A stretch of DNA of 31,180 nucleotides from Haplomitrium mnioides (lineage: Eukaryota > Marchantiophyta > Haplomitriopsida > Calobryales), in contig JBNGIS010018672.1 in the NCBI GenBank assembly GCA_049999725.1, positions 25,704 to 56,883 on the forward strand. The letters run 5' to 3'. The notes beneath the pieces are model-generated. The model saw nothing but the letters and a program-made list of their open reading frames with translations, was not told the DNA's origin and made no database searches. Within the stretch, counting starts at the first letter, position 1. Every line of letters begins with the position of its first letter. Shown here in pieces: positions 30,298-31,180 of the stretch. The translations under genes were made by a program, and so were the position numbers.

Positions 30298-30536
30298 TCG
30301 GATCCCTGTTAAGCGGGGTCTCCACGTCATAAGACGAATCGAAACCCCCTTAACCGGGATCCCCACTTAGCAAGGCGACTTCCCGTAGATCTTCGGGCTC
30401 CGTGGAGCTGCCACGTGTTCCGAAGAATCCCGTGAATCGCTCAGGAGACACCACATTTCCATGGAATCTCGCGGGTCATTCAAGGAACTCCACATTTTCG
30501 TTAGGATCCGCGGATTCGAAGGAAAGGCTCGATCGG

Positions 30537-30546
30537 CCTTTATAGG
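30537..30546 (-). promoter_or_regulatory. Candidate TATA box in the gypsy 5' LTR
   Basis: The minus strand reads CCTATAAAGG about 470 bp into the LTR from its outer end, a plausible U3 promoter position. In the left LTR the same site is TGCAAAGG, so the box is not kept there. It is the best TATA match I noticed in the LTR; a start site is not demonstrated. Confidence 0.4.
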
Positions 30547-31012
30547 GCGCGCTCTTGCTTGCAGGATCAAGGCGTCCCCTTCCATGGCCTAGCTTGCCCT
30601 TGTGATGATCTCGCCTCCTCCTTACGTCCCTGATCCTTGCTTCCTGAGTTGTGGTCATTGCAGGACATGTCCGCGATCTACCTCTTCTAAGTGCCTTCGG
30701 ATTTCTGCTTGAGGATCCGTTCTTCCTCCTCGGATCGCTTTGTCCGGAGTGGGTGTTCCCTTCTCCCCTGCTCGACCTTGATCCCTGCATCCTTCTGAGA
30801 CCCACGGATTCTCGTTGGCCTGCTTCGAATTTTGAAATGGGACCCCTCCCTTGGCTGGCGGCCCCTATTCTCTTCTCATCCTCCCGCCATGATTGTGTTT
30901 TCCTCCTAGGCATCATGCGCCCTACTCTTGCTAGCTATTTAAGAGTAATCCACTGCTCGTGAGAGGCCTTCACACTTACAAAGAGGCATTGTGTCACTGA
31001 TGCCTTCGATTT

Positions 31013-31135
31013 AAAATATTAACTATTGTTATAGAACATAGTGATACTCCTATATATAGAATGTATGTATAGATAAGAGAGACGTTGATCTCTCATTATC
31101 TCATTGATCAATACACGAAGGAACGTTGGGCGGTG

Positions 31136-31138
<3 letters not shown>
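31013..31138 (+). repeat. LTR-like sequence of another element at the window edge
   Basis: It contains TGTTATAGAACATAG (near 31026), a TATA-like CTATATATAG (about 31050-31060) and a GATCAATACACGAAGG stretch before a (TC)n tract, an arrangement seen in copia LTR and leader regions. The element body would lie beyond the window. The gypsy 5' LTR is broken exactly where it begins. Confidence 0.4.

Positions 31139-31180
<42 letters not shown>
31139..31180. repeat. (TC)n microsatellite, cut by the window end
   Basis: At least 42 bp of uninterrupted TC dinucleotides reach the last base of the window. Confidence 0.95.

Larger units (their letters stand above)
18346..31012 (-). mobile_element. Ty3/gypsy LTR retrotransposon with very long LTRs, decayed
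   Basis: About 12.7 kb. On the minus strand the order is 5' LTR (about 31012-27866), primer site, gag, protease, RT, RNase H, integrase, polypurine tract, 3' LTR (21934-18346). Integrase lies after RT and RNase H, which defines Ty3/gypsy. The protease DGGAG motif and the absence of a chromodomain after integrase argue against a chromovirus; I do not assign a finer lineage. Fifteen in-frame stops (10 TAG, 3 TGA, 2 TAA) and a frameshift near 23971-23975 break gag-pol. The right LTR lacks its last 39 bp, so no target-site duplication can be checked. Confidence 0.9.
27866..31012 (-). repeat. 5' LTR of the gypsy element (about 3.15 kb, edge lost)
   Basis: Aligns with 18346-21895. The plus strand begins TGATGCTCC. 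Alignment with the left LTR ends at about 31012, so about 39 bp including the TG edge are replaced by other sequence. Compared with the partner it lacks about 431 bp near its primer-site end and has one extra 48-bp unit (about 13). In a stretch of about 275 bp (30200-30490 versus 21093-21370) I count about 36 differences, mostly transitions. Confidence 0.85.

Noticed and set aside
30476-30916. 146-codon minus-strand frame inside the gypsy LTR, partly matched at 21623-21820
   Set aside because: Conserved only because the LTRs are copies of each other. No motif, and the two versions differ by frame breaks. Treated as non-coding LTR.

Overview
This window is plant nuclear DNA dominated by old, decayed transposable elements; I find no intact protein-coding gene. 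The evidence for a plant is one Ty3/gypsy and several Ty1/copia LTR retrotransposons with plant-type protein motifs, an initiator-Met-like primer site, long microsatellites, and stop codons biased to types expected from plant CG/CHG methylation decay. A large, slow-turnover genome (gymnosperm- or fern-like) would fit the high LTR divergence and the very long LTRs. That is an inference, and the sequence does not name the species. No rRNA, tRNA or CRISPR array was recognised.

Region 1-3.3 kb (+ strand) holds the most unusual object: a degraded but readable gene of an uncharacterised family that I recognise from memory as DUF7869-like. It has Cys-rich N-terminal segments, an apparent 749-bp GT-AG intron with matching phase, and a core with IDGMDQ, LQLDN..REN and GHTHDQIDQ motifs. 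It carries five in-frame stops in the conserved part and at least two frameshifts. Palindromic CTATGC..GCATAG motifs occur upstream of it, in its intron, and again at 17.8-18.1 kb, next to a 42-bp inverted copy of its 3' end (17278-17319).

Region 3.6-7.35 kb is a mosaic of copia fragments. A minus-strand integrase/RT/RNase H remnant is split by an inserted AT-rich repeat block, parts of which are duplicated, and a small plus-strand protease fragment is also present. Region 7676-13206 is a structurally complete minus-strand copia element: two LTRs of about 325 bp, primer site, polypurine tract, and gag, protease, integrase, RT and RNase H in order. An internal segment of about 0.7 kb carrying RT is inverted. 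Region 13207-17177 is another minus-strand copia, cut by a 100-N gap. Its RT is interrupted by an array of about 16 copies of a near-palindromic GGACTAAAGGTCC core.

Region 18346-31012 is one minus-strand Ty3/gypsy element of about 12.7 kb. It has very long LTRs (about 3.6 and 3.1 kb), a primer site, a polypurine tract, and a gag-pol with three zinc knuckles, a DGGAG protease, RT, RNase H and a catalytically dead integrase. Its LTRs hold a 48-bp minisatellite of about 12 copies on one side and 13 on the other. The window ends in another LTR-like sequence and a (TC)n tract. Nothing here forms an operon or pathway; the genes work together only as parts of individual retroelements.
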